Shown: positions 6,943 through 14,964 of the stretch, in pieces
How positions within the stretch are numbered: position 1 is the first letter of the stretch
Layout: every line of letters starts with the position of its first letter
Origin: Roseibacillus sp.
Lineage (GTDB): Bacteria; Verrucomicrobiota; Verrucomicrobiae; Verrucomicrobiales; Akkermansiaceae
Length of the DNA stretch: 15,835 bases
Assembly: GCA_002723015.1 (NCBI GenBank)
Contig: PBNG01000094.1
Coordinates: forward strand, 1 to 15,835
Direction: 5' to 3'
Position numbers and translations under genes: made by a program
The notes under the pieces: generated by a model
Database searches by the model: none
What the model was told of the DNA's origin: nothing
What the model saw: the letters and a program-made list of their open reading frames with translations, nothing else

Positions 6943-6960
6943 GTTCGCCTGCTCCCATCC

Positions 6961-9900
6961 ATGAAGGCCCTACCACTCGTCCAGCCTGCAGGCAAGCGGA
7001 AGAAACCCATATCTCGGGGCGCCCTCGCAACGATCTCAATCTTCCTCGGAGCACCCATCGTTCCCCTTCTCGCGGATACTCCGTTTCAACCTCCACCTTT
7101 CAAGGTCAGGGATGGTTTTGAGATCACTCTCGCGGCCGCCCCTCCGCTTCTGAAATATCCCATGATGGCCTGCCTGGATGACATGGGTAACCTCTACGTG
7201 GCGGAGAGTGATGGGCGCAATCTCACGACCCGCGAAGAAATAGAGAACGAACTCCCTCGTTTCATTCGCCGCCTCACCGACACCGACGGAGACGGTATTT
7301 TTGACCGGAGCACGATCTTTGCCGACAAGATGACCATGCCCGAGGGAGGCCTCTGGCATGACGGAGCTCTCTATATCGTCTCCGCACCCTATCTCTGGAG
7401 GCTGGAGGATACTGACAATGACGGCAGGGCAGACAAGCGTGAAAAAATTATCGGGGAGATGGAGTTCGACGGTCGTGCGAATCAACACGGCCCGTATCTT
7501 TGTCCCAATGGGCGACTTTACTTCAGTGGAGGCCACTTCGGTTATCAGTTTACTGGTATTGATGGAACTAGGACTGGGAAAAGCCGCGCCGGTGGAATCT
7601 TCTCATGCCTTCCAGACGGAAGTGATGTTCGCATTGATGGGCAGGGACCTATCAACCCCGTCGATGTGGTCTTCACGACGAGCGGCGAAGTTCTCTCCAC
7701 AGCAGCCATCTACGACAGTTTTGGAGGCCGGCGTCATGATGCCCTGATCCACTGGTTCCCGCGCGGGCTCACCCAGAGACTCTATGGCGAGCCTTTACTA
7801 CCCCGGACCGGACACCGCGTCCCCGCAACCATCCGGTGGGGACAGGTTGCCCCCGCCGGGATGCTCCGCTACCGGGGAACACATCTGGGAGATGATTACC
7901 AAGACTCCCTCTTTGCCTGTCACTTCAATTCCAACCAAATACGCCATATTCGACTGAGCCCGGACGGAGCAACCTTCACCGCGAAAGACACCGAGTTTCT
8001 TTCCTCTACCAGCCAGGACTTTCCCCCGGCCGATATCGTTGAGGATGCCGACGGAAGCCTCCTCCTGCTGGACACGGGAGGATGGCTCAGCTGGGGCTGC
8101 CCTCATTCCAAAGCTGCCAAACCCGAGATTCTTGGAGCCATCTACCGAATCCGCAGGCATGGCGGTGCATCTCCATCAGATCCCCGGGGAATGACAACGC
8201 CATGGACGCGACAGACACCCACGCCTCTCGCACGCTTGCTGGCAGACTCCCGCCCTGCCGTACGTGATCGGGCCCAGTCTCATTTGATCGCCATGGGGGA
8301 CGAGGCCTTTCAGCCCCTGGCCCATCTTCGTCTTCCAGACATTACGGCGGATGCCGCTGTCCGCCGAAGAGCGGTCTTTACGATATCACAGATCAAGCAC
8401 CCGGGTGTCGGCTCGGAGCTTCGGTCGTCGCTACAGGATCCCGCCGCTGAAGTACGACGTGCAGCTGCCCGCTCTCTCGGGGAACTACGGCTTGGTGAAG
8501 CTATCCCGGAACTTTCCAAAGCCCTGAAAGACGAGGATCTGCTCCTTCGACGACTGGCAGCCACCGCCCTGGGACGAATCGGGAACCGAAAGGCCATCGA
8601 ACCACTTTTTCTTTCGCTGCAGGCGGACTCCCAGCCAGCCTTTCAGCACGCCGTACGCCTTGCTCTCATCGAAATTGGTGATGCCAAGGGGTGCCTCCCG
8701 TGGCTTCAGGGTCCTACCCCTCACCATCAGGCGACCGCTCTCCGTGTCATGGAGCAGATCGATCCCAATTCCCTCGGGATTGAAGACGTGGTTCCCTTCC
8801 TGCGGTCCGTGCTCCCCCTGTTACGCGACGAGGCCAGACGGATCGTAGCGGGCCGCACTGAATGGAGGGAGCCCGTCTTCCGGCTCTTCCAAGAGCTTCT
8901 CTCTACCGAAAAACAGAATTCCTCGTCATCGCAGCTGGCAGAGGAAATCATAATGGGATTCTCCTCGGACGAGGAATTCCACCAGATGCTCGCCCACCTT
9001 CTTACCGCTGCATCCTCCACCGAGTCTTCCCGCTACCTTCTTCTCTCCTACCTGAGCTACCTCGACGTGCTTCCTCCCAAAACAACTTCCGCGGTGGGAT
9101 CCCTTCTTAAGAACCCCTCTCGCAGGCTACGCGCCGAAGCCATCCGAATCATCGTCAAATTCAACTCCTCCTCCGAGTTCCTCAGCCTGTTGGATTCCAT
9201 CGCAGGCACTTCAGGGGAAGACCCCCTAATTCGTGCCACCGCTCTCGAGGGCCTTGCGAGGCACTCCCAAAAGCTTTCCGAAAGCCAATTCGCAGTGGCG
9301 AAAGGCCTTCTGGATGACCCCGGGAGCAACCCAGAGGTCCAGCAACAGGCTGCCCGGGCCCTCAGTCACCTTGAGCTTACCAGGAAAACCCATCCTCAGG
9401 TCACGGCTTTGATCGAACTTATTGCTACAGCTACCCCCTTTTATCTTCGTCTTCTTCTTGATCCCTTCCAGCGCCTCGAACCCACCCTGTGGCCGGCCGC
9501 GGAAATCGATGCCCTCGGCTCCACTCTTGCCAGGGCGCTCCAGACGAGCCCCGGCAGCAAGAGCCTTGGAGAAAAGGATCTCGTCATTCTCACCCGTAGG
9601 TTTACCAAAGCCTATCCGGAATCTCATCGCGCTCTGACAGATCTCAGAAGCTCCAACAGGTCCGGCTTCGCGGAGAGGGAACAGCGGCTTACAGTGCTTA
9701 GCAAGGGACTAGAAGAGGGTAACGCATCACGGGGGCGAGTGCTATTTCATGCCAACCGCTCCACTTGTTCAATCTGTCACCGCGTTGGTGATGAGGGAGG
9801 AACTCTGGGGCCCAACCTCAGCCGGATCGGAGCCATCGGAAGCGCAAAGGATCTCTTGGAGGCCATCGTCTTCCCCAGTGCTACCGTGGTGAATGGCTTT

Positions 9901-10134
9901 GAATCCTACCTCATTTCAGACAGCAGGGACAGGACTCACACCGGGCTTATCCATCGGGAAACCATCGACGCGATCTACCTCCGGCAAGCGAATCAGCGGA
10001 TCGCCCGGATACCCCGCAAAGAAGTGGTAAGTCTCACCCGTTCGACGACCTCCATCATGCCGGATGGACTGGATGGTGTCCTCAGCGACCGGGACCTTGC
10101 CGATCTGGTAGCTTACCTTCTGGTCTGCAGGTAA
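6961..10134 (+). CDS. PVC-type propeller / HEAT-repeat / CxxCH haem-domain protein
   Basis: A protein of 1057 residues. It has an N-terminal basic then hydrophobic export signal (KRKKPISRGALATISIFLGA). Residues about 45-400 resemble the PVC 'membrane-bound dehydrogenase' N-terminal propeller (TIGR02604 type): FKVRDGFEITLAAAPP, YVAESDG. Two EF-hand-like calcium loops are visible, DTDGDGIFD (107-115) and DTDNDGRAD (150-158). Residues about 410-900 are alpha-helical HEAT-like repeats (AAVRRRAVFTISQIKHPG, AAEVRRAAARSLGELRLGEA, LLLRRLAATALGRIGNRKA). Residues about 916-1057 form the PVC haem-binding domain (TIGR02603 type) with Cys936-Ser-Ile-Cys939-His940; a later Met in TSIMPDGLDG is a candidate sixth ligand. 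It probably transfers electrons from oxidation of a sugar or other substrate in the periplasm, but the substrate is unknown. A terminator-like hairpin follows. Confidence 0.88.
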   Translation: MKALPLVQPAGKRKKPISRGALATISIFLGAPIVPLLADTPFQPPPFKVRDGFEITLAAAPPLLKYPMMACLDDMGNLYVAESDGRNLTTREEIENELPRFIRRLTDTDGDGIFDRSTIFADKMTMPEGGLWHDGALYIVSAPYLWRLEDTDNDGRADKREKIIGEMEFDGRANQHGPYLCPNGRLYFSGGHFGYQFTGIDGTRTGKSRAGGIFSCLPDGSDVRIDGQGPINPVDVVFTTSGEVLSTAAIYDSFGGRRHDALIHWFPRGLTQRLYGEPLLPRTGHRVPATIRWGQVAPAGMLRYRGTHLGDDYQDSLFACHFNSNQIRHIRLSPDGATFTAKDTEFLSSTSQDFPPADIVEDADGSLLLLDTGGWLSWGCPHSKAAKPEILGAIYRIRRHGGASPSDPRGMTTPWTRQTPTPLARLLADSRPAVRDRAQSHLIAMGDEAFQPLAHLRLPDITADAAVRRRAVFTISQIKHPGVGSELRSSLQDPAAEVRRAAARSLGELRLGEAIPELSKALKDEDLLLRRLAATALGRIGNRKAIEPLFLSLQADSQPAFQHAVRLALIEIGDAKGCLPWLQGPTPHHQATALRVMEQIDPNSLGIEDVVPFLRSVLPLLRDEARRIVAGRTEWREPVFRLFQELLSTEKQNSSSSQLAEEIIMGFSSDEEFHQMLAHLLTAASSTESSRYLLLSYLSYLDVLPPKTTSAVGSLLKNPSRRLRAEAIRIIVKFNSSSEFLSLLDSIAGTSGEDPLIRATALEGLARHSQKLSESQFAVAKGLLDDPGSNPEVQQQAARALSHLELTRKTHPQVTALIELIATATPFYLRLLLDPFQRLEPTLWPAAEIDALGSTLARALQTSPGSKSLGEKDLVILTRRFTKAYPESHRALTDLRSSNRSGFAEREQRLTVLSKGLEEGNASRGRVLFHANRSTCSICHRVGDEGGTLGPNLSRIGAIGSAKDLLEAIVFPSATVVNGFESYLISDSRDRTHTGLIHRETIDAIYLRQANQRIARIPRKEVVSLTRSTTSIMPDGLDGVLSDRDLADLVAYLLVCR

Positions 10135-10421
10135 AAGCCGTCCTGAAGCCCGTAACCGGCACCTCCAACCGGGCTTTCAATCACCGATTTAGCTGCCCAA
10201 CCAAGGGGTAAGGCTGAATAACAAGAAGACTCAAAGCGATCCATAGAGCGCCGGCCGAGGCCCATCCCTCGCTGACGGAATCCAAGAGATATCACCAGTG
10301 GCCCCAGCGCTAAAATCGCTATCATCAGTATGATGCTGATTCCGAAGGGAACTTCTCCCCCGAAGCCCTTGGGATCATGAGCTCCCTCCGTATTCGCGCA
10401 CTCTCCGATCGAAAGGCTCAC
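10113..10421 (-). CDS. Doubtful small membrane protein, start unclear
   Basis: A 102-codon frame from a GTG at 10421. It has one clear hydrophobic helix (VPFGISIILMIAILALGPLV) followed by a basic segment, RQRGMGLGRRSMDRFE. I do not recognise the family. No other strand or frame codes between 10135 and 10530. The same frame continues upstream past a TGA at 10485-10487, and the residues on both sides of that TGA are hydrophobic (VAGMALFRW before, AVWCAGISLL after). The gene may therefore begin at an ATG at 10505 and be interrupted. The frame lies just behind the PQQ-like gene on the same strand and overlaps the 3' end of the plus-strand gene by 22 bases. It could be a decayed gene or chance. 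Confidence 0.3.
   Translation of the reverse strand: MSLSIGECANTEGAHDPKGFGGEVPFGISIILMIAILALGPLVISLGFRQRGMGLGRRSMDRFESSCYSALPLGWAAKSVIESPVGGAGYGLQDGFYLQTRR
10145..10177 (+). terminator. Terminator-like hairpin after the PVC cytochrome gene
   Basis: AAGCCCG (10146-10152) pairs with CGGGCTT (10170-10176), extended by a G-T pair, with a 17-nt loop. It begins 10 bases after the stop at 10134. The T tract is short (TTT), so the call is moderate. Confidence 0.4.
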
Positions 10422-10529
10422 ACTGGAATAGAGCAGCTTTGTGAAAGCATCGTGAAGCAGGGAGATGCCCGCACACCAGACGGCTCACCACCGAAACAGT
10501 GCCATCCCGGCCACAAGCAATCGTGTGTG

Positions 10530-11777
10530 TCACGGCCCGACACAATACAGCTTTGAAAGGGACCGCGCATAGATGTTCCCCTGAATGGGCGCGAGGCAGG
10601 AACGGAAGATTTCATCGACGTCCCCCCCAAGGTCGTTGATCCCCCGCACGTCAAAGCGCCTGCCCGGTTTGATGACCACTGTTTTCCCACCATAAACCGA
10701 CTGAATAAGCACATGCCCGTCGATCACAATGGGGGCTGGAGCATACTCTCCTCTCAGACCGAGATGCTCCTGCCAGTGAATCTTCCCACTCTCCGCATCG
10801 TAGCAGGTGGCCAACCCTGACATGGACACTACCACAAGGAATTCGCCAACAACCGCAGGCGAGGGAAGGTCCCTCCCCCCCTTGCGAGGCGCATGCCACG
10901 CCATACGCGATTCTGTAACATCTCCCGAGCCACCCGGCTTCACAGCATAGGTGTCTCCCGGTTTCCCATTGACGACGTAGAGGAGACCGTTCGCAAAGTC
11001 AGGGATCGGGGAGCCCCGGCCATTGAAACCCTGACAGAACCACAGCTCCCTGCCCTTGACGGGATCATAGGATCTGACCCCAAATTCTCCGTTCAGCACC
11101 AGCTCTCTTTTTCCGTTCGCCTCGATGAGCACAGGTGTACTCCAGCCTCCCCGTGGTTTATTTTTCCGAGCGGTCTTCCAGAGAAGATCACCGCTACTCA
11201 CATCCAGAGCGATGAGAGATGAGGCCCCCTCCGCGTCACAATTCTGAATTACCATCCCGTCTACGATAACCGGGGAGGCTGCGACACCCCATGGACCAGG
11301 GAAATCGCCTACCTTCCTTGACCAGATCTTCTCTCCATCAAGATCGTAGCAATGCAGGCCAGCCGGACCGAAAAAGGCGACTACCCGTGTGCCATCTGTC
11401 ACGCAGGTCGGAGTGGCGTAACTGTTCATCCGGTGAGGCCTCTCGGGTGAGTCGCACCCGACAGTCCTGCTCCACAGAAGCTTCCCGCTCCGACTGTCCA
11501 GACAAGAGAGATACCGCTCACGACCATTATCAGAGCCTCCGGTCAGGAAGATCCTGTTTCCCCAGTTAATCGGCGAGGACTGCCCTTTGCCCTTCAGGGA
11601 CACTTTCCAGACCACTGACTCAGGAGGCCACTTCAGTGGAGCATCCCCGGCGACGGAGTGTCCCATCCCTCCGGGACCTCGAAACTGCGGCCAGTTTTCC
11701 TCAGCGATCGAACAGAGAACCAGACCAACTGAGACCAGGAGGGCAAGGCGAGTGGGGGAACAGCAATTACTTCTCAT
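10530..11777 (-). CDS. Secreted PQQ-like beta-propeller protein
   Basis: A protein of 415 residues with a signal peptide (LALLVSVGLVLCSIA). It opens with NWPQFRGPGGMGHS, the hallmark start of PQQ-like propeller proteins that are abundant in Planctomycetes and Verrucomicrobia. Repeated blades follow the pattern 'A-x-D-x-x-S/T-G-x-x-x-W': SCLDSRSGKLLWSR, ALDVSSGDLLWKT, SYDPVKGRELWF and CYDAESGKIHWQEH. Members often look like BamB or alcohol-dehydrogenase propellers, but many have no PQQ cofactor and no known reaction. I see no quinoprotein catalytic motif, so a structural or binding role is as likely as an enzyme. It is divergent from no gene; the next gene upstream (11894-13012) is on the same strand, 116 bases away. 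Confidence 0.82.
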   Translation of the reverse strand: MRSNCCSPTRLALLVSVGLVLCSIAEENWPQFRGPGGMGHSVAGDAPLKWPPESVVWKVSLKGKGQSSPINWGNRIFLTGGSDNGRERYLSCLDSRSGKLLWSRTVGCDSPERPHRMNSYATPTCVTDGTRVVAFFGPAGLHCYDLDGEKIWSRKVGDFPGPWGVAASPVIVDGMVIQNCDAEGASSLIALDVSSGDLLWKTARKNKPRGGWSTPVLIEANGKRELVLNGEFGVRSYDPVKGRELWFCQGFNGRGSPIPDFANGLLYVVNGKPGDTYAVKPGGSGDVTESRMAWHAPRKGGRDLPSPAVVGEFLVVVSMSGLATCYDAESGKIHWQEHLGLRGEYAPAPIVIDGHVLIQSVYGGKTVVIKPGRRFDVRGINDLGGDVDEIFRSCLAPIQGNIYARSLSKLYCVGP

Positions 11778-11893
11778 CGAGAGCGATCCTTAGCATCGCA
11801 TGGATCGTCGCGTGCAACCGCTGAAGATAAAGCCTAAACACCCAAATTCCATAATCCCCGGAACAGATACCCCCGATCAGAGCCGTGGAACCC

Positions 11894-13012
11894 TCAAAGC
11901 TTTACCCAGCAGCCACCTTCCACCGACTTTGCAGCCGCGTCAGTGAACTTTTGCGCAATCCACCCATCCTCAAGATCAGGGTGATTACCGGTTCGCGCCT
12001 CTCCCCTGACAATCGGAGCGAGTGAGGGAAACACCCATTTATGAAACCGGTTACCGAAACCCTCGTCGGGTTGATGTTTCACGATTTTTCTTTTCTGATC
12101 ACGTGAGACCAGGGCGACTTCTCCCGACCAGCGATCAACGCTGAGAGAGGCGGTCGTGCCATGAAGTTCAAGTTCAGGTGCGAGATGCTTGCGCAGAAAC
12201 GTGGCGTGCGAAAGAAGATAGCTTCCCACTGCTCCATTCGCATACCGGCAGGAGAGACTGGCGTAATCCACCGTTCCTCCCTTCCGCGTATTTTCTCCCT
12301 CAGGCATTTCATCCGTTCCCCACTCAAGCGCCTCTTCGAGGTTGATCGCGCCAAGATCCGTCTTGGAAGGCGTCAGGGTTTCTCCATGAGCGAGGACGCT
12401 GGAAGCTTCCGCCCCAATGATCCACCGCACCACGTCATAGGCATGGGATCCGACATCTGCAATCGTACCCGCAGATGACAACTCTGGATCATCCCTCCAT
12501 GTGAGCGGCATGGAGGCAGGTCGCGGATTCTGCCAGCGAAATACTGTTGACACTATTTCGCCCAGGTCTCCCGAGGCCACGATCTCCCTCGCGGTCTCAA
12601 AAACGCCCACCATCCGTGTCCAGAAAGGCACAAAGTGCGCCAGCGCGGGCTCCGCGTCACGATAGAGCCCCCACATCTCCTCGGCTTCCGTTTTGTTCAT
12701 GCCCACCGGTTTTTCACAAAGCAGGTGTTTCCCATGCCTCGCGCAGGCCACAACTGCCTCGTGATGCAGGGCATCAGGAGTTCCAACGATGATAAAATTT
12801 ACGTCTGGATGCCCGACCACTTCCCTCCAGTCCTGCGTAGCGAAGCGGGCCTGATCCTCCCGGGCAGCCTCGTCGAGCAGGTCCTGCCGCCGGGCACAGA
12901 CCGCCACGATCTCGGCCTCTTCACATTCCCTGACCTCCGCACGATACGGGGATCCAATAAAGCCCGTAGCGCCCAGCACACCCACCTTGAAGAGACAATC
13001 CGCCATCGCCAT
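11894..13012 (-). CDS. Gfo/Idh/MocA-family NAD(P)-dependent oxidoreductase
   Basis: A protein of 372 residues. The N-terminal Rossmann fold is clear: KVGVLGATGFIGSP (9-22), AEIVAVCARR, then VGTPDALHHEAVVACARHGKHLLCEKP, with the family lysine at Lys101 of EKP. The C-terminal substrate domain has AGTIADVGSHAYDVVRWIIG, the usual segment holding the catalytic histidine. Length matches the family. A second ATG at 13006 is better placed relative to an AAAGG than the one at 13012, so the first two residues are uncertain. Such enzymes oxidise or reduce sugars, inositols or sugar acids in the cytoplasm; the substrate cannot be read from sequence. It is divergent from the aldolase operon, separated by 118 bases, which suggests the two are regulated together (inference). 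Confidence 0.87.
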   Translation of the reverse strand: MAMADCLFKVGVLGATGFIGSPYRAEVRECEEAEIVAVCARRQDLLDEAAREDQARFATQDWREVVGHPDVNFIIVGTPDALHHEAVVACARHGKHLLCEKPVGMNKTEAEEMWGLYRDAEPALAHFVPFWTRMVGVFETAREIVASGDLGEIVSTVFRWQNPRPASMPLTWRDDPELSSAGTIADVGSHAYDVVRWIIGAEASSVLAHGETLTPSKTDLGAINLEEALEWGTDEMPEGENTRKGGTVDYASLSCRYANGAVGSYLLSHATFLRKHLAPELELHGTTASLSVDRWSGEVALVSRDQKRKIVKHQPDEGFGNRFHKWVFPSLAPIVRGEARTGNHPDLEDGWIAQKFTDAAAKSVEGGCWVKL

Positions 13013-13130
13013 GCCTTTAGCCGAAGCTTCCCTTCCGGTCGATCCTTGATTGTATCCTTGCGCTCAGCACGGAGGGTTTCTACTAGGAAGCCAACTGCTA
13101 ACGTAATCAGGCGCCTCTTAAACGAAGGTC

Positions 13131-13874
13131 ATGCTAAAGATACAAGTCAACCTCCCCTCCCCCCGGCGACGCCTCTATCTTGAGGCGATCACCCGGCTGC
13201 AGGGCGTCGAGGCCGTCGAAGAGAATGCGGATGCGCTTGTCACTGGTAGTCCGACAGATAATTCACTTCCCACCCTGCTTGATGGTCCCCACGAAATCAG
13301 GATCGATCAGTTGCGCGAGCTCGAGCGGACACCTCTGATGCCTGCGCACCAATGGCGTTACGCCCCGAATATCATTCCGGTGCAGGATAGTCGGTCAAGC
13401 GGTCAACTGGGAGAGCCGGGCCTCCTTCGCATTCATCACTGGCTCACGGCGGACACCAGCCCTTTCTCCATGGCTTTTCATCAAGTGGACCTGTCCAACT
13501 GGTTCTTCTCGGGACAGCCCAGCTCACACTATGCACATTCCGGATCCGACTATCTCCAGCTACACCTCGGATATCCGGAATCCGGGATGAGCCTCATCGA
13601 CATCGCTACCAACCGCTCCGGAAGTAGTGATTACTACTCGATGCACCTGATCGGATCTCATGGAGCAGCCTACGCAGACGACCACGAGAATAGTCATCTT
13701 CTTTTCGGAAGAGAAGGAATTCGATCTCTTATTCCTCCCGCCAATGAGGTGATCGCCATCAGGAACATGCTTGAGGAATTCTCAAACGGGATCATTGAGG
13801 ACCGTCCCTGGGATGTGACTCTCGAGGACACTCGTAATGCGCTCACAACCATAACCGAGGGAAACGATGCCTGA
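13131..13874 (+). CDS. Compact Gfo/Idh/MocA-like protein lacking cofactor motifs
   Basis: A protein of only 247 residues, against about 330-400 for the family. The C-terminal part fits the family's second domain: AHQWRYAPNIIPVQDS, GQLGEPGLLRIHHW, then HLIGSHGAAYADD. The N-terminal part keeps a shortened trace of a Rossmann fold (YLEAITRLQGVEAVEE, ADALVTGSP). The glycine-rich GxGxxG loop is absent, and GPHEIRIDQL stands where the E/D-K-P motif would be. It is therefore unlikely to bind NAD(P) in the usual way. It may be a non-catalytic partner of the next gene product, with which it overlaps by 8 bases (ATGCCTGA), implying translational coupling. GAAGG stands 2 bases before the ATG. A natural deletion derivative is the alternative. 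Confidence 0.72.
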   Translation: MLKIQVNLPSPRRRLYLEAITRLQGVEAVEENADALVTGSPTDNSLPTLLDGPHEIRIDQLRELERTPLMPAHQWRYAPNIIPVQDSRSSGQLGEPGLLRIHHWLTADTSPFSMAFHQVDLSNWFFSGQPSSHYAHSGSDYLQLHLGYPESGMSLIDIATNRSGSSDYYSMHLIGSHGAAYADDHENSHLLFGREGIRSLIPPANEVIAIRNMLEEFSNGIIEDRPWDVTLEDTRNALTTITEGNDA

Positions 13875-14964
13875 TAAAATCTACCGGGCCCTCGTCCTCA
13901 GCGTCGTCAAGCACGACTATTTGCCCAACGCCGTGGCGGCTCACCCGCGTTTTCAGCTGGTCGCAGTTGCTGACGATCCCGACCGTCCCGAGTGGACTCA
14001 TGAGCGAAACAGGATTTTCGCAGACCAGCATGGCCTGCCCTACCGCCAGGATGTGGACGCTGCACTTGCTGACTGTGACCTTGTCGTCGTTAGCCCGGAG
14101 GCTGAACGCCACTGTGACCTTGCCCTCCGGGCTGCGAGGGCCGGAAAGCATATCGTGGTTGATAAACCTCTCTCCCCGACTCTCGCGGAGTGCGATGCCC
14201 TCGTCGCCGCAGTAGCGGAGTCTCAGGTCAAGTGCCTGGTCTGGAATCGAAACTTTCTTCCCGCCCTGATACAGGCGCGAGAGACCCTCAGCAGCGGCAC
14301 TATCGGCGAACTGCAGGCCATTCACTGCGACTTCTATTTCTCAAAGGACGCCGGCCCTCCAAAAGGGACGAGGCGACCGGGCGATCCCCCTATCAACTGG
14401 TTGGATCGTCAACTGGAGGCTCATGCTGATGGCTCGGACGGCGGGGTGGGCACCAGAGCTCTCGGCGAACTACAGATCGAGGGTATCTACCCACTCGCCT
14501 ATATCCACATGCTCGTCTCTTCCCCGGTCAACCGCGTCTTCGCCCGGACCGCCTCACATTTCCATCAGGCCAACGTGGACAATGCAGTCGATGACCTTGC
14601 CACAGTTACCCTCGAAATGGCCAATGGCTGCGTGGGGTCGCTTTCCATTGGTCGGATTGGTGCGGCAGCCCACCCCGACATCGGGGAAATCAAGCTGCAT
14701 CTACTGGGAAGCAAAGGGTCACTCGTCATCAGCGAAGCACGTCCCGAGGTCGCGATATACGCACGTAATCAACCCCCGACCGAATTCAAACGTCAGCGTA
14801 TTGCTGACGAGAATAATTATCTGCTCATGCAGAATTTTGTCGAGGCGCTCGAAACAGATAGTAGTACCATTCTAGATGCTTCCGGAGCCAGAGATATCGC
14901 GGCTACAGTAGAGGCCGCCCTTGACAGCGCCCACTCTGGAAAAACCATCGACTTACCCGAATGA
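13867..14964 (+). CDS. Gfo/Idh/MocA-family oxidoreductase with atypical nucleotide-binding loop
   Basis: A protein of 365 residues, normal family length. Family features: LVAVADDPDRPEW at the second strand, CDLVVVSPEAERHCDLALRAARAGKHIVVDKP, with Lys100 of the D-K-P motif. LQAIHCDFYFSKD begins the C-terminal domain, followed by GTRALGELQIEGIYPLAYI and a GCVGSLSIGR segment. The first strand (YRALVLSVVKHDYLPNAVAA) lacks the usual GxGxxG glycines, so cofactor binding is unusual or reduced. A GAGGG precedes the ATG by about 5 bases, inside the previous gene. It overlaps the previous gene by 8 bases and the following aldolase gene by 4 (ATGA), so the three form one operon. Substrate unknown; a sugar or sugar acid is likely from the neighbours. 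Confidence 0.82.
   Translation: MPDKIYRALVLSVVKHDYLPNAVAAHPRFQLVAVADDPDRPEWTHERNRIFADQHGLPYRQDVDAALADCDLVVVSPEAERHCDLALRAARAGKHIVVDKPLSPTLAECDALVAAVAESQVKCLVWNRNFLPALIQARETLSSGTIGELQAIHCDFYFSKDAGPPKGTRRPGDPPINWLDRQLEAHADGSDGGVGTRALGELQIEGIYPLAYIHMLVSSPVNRVFARTASHFHQANVDNAVDDLATVTLEMANGCVGSLSIGRIGAAAHPDIGEIKLHLLGSKGSLVISEARPEVAIYARNQPPTEFKRQRIADENNYLLMQNFVEALETDSSTILDASGARDIAATVEAALDSAHSGKTIDLPE

Noticed and set aside
6900..7058. 53-codon N-terminal extension of the sialidase-like frame
   Set aside because: It would overlap the start of the divergent cytochrome gene and lacks a signal sequence at its end; the ATG at 6899 precedes one.
7036..9329. Many minus-strand frames within the PVC cytochrome gene
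   Set aside because: Shadows of the haem/HEAT protein; none has domain-like sequence or a plausible start.
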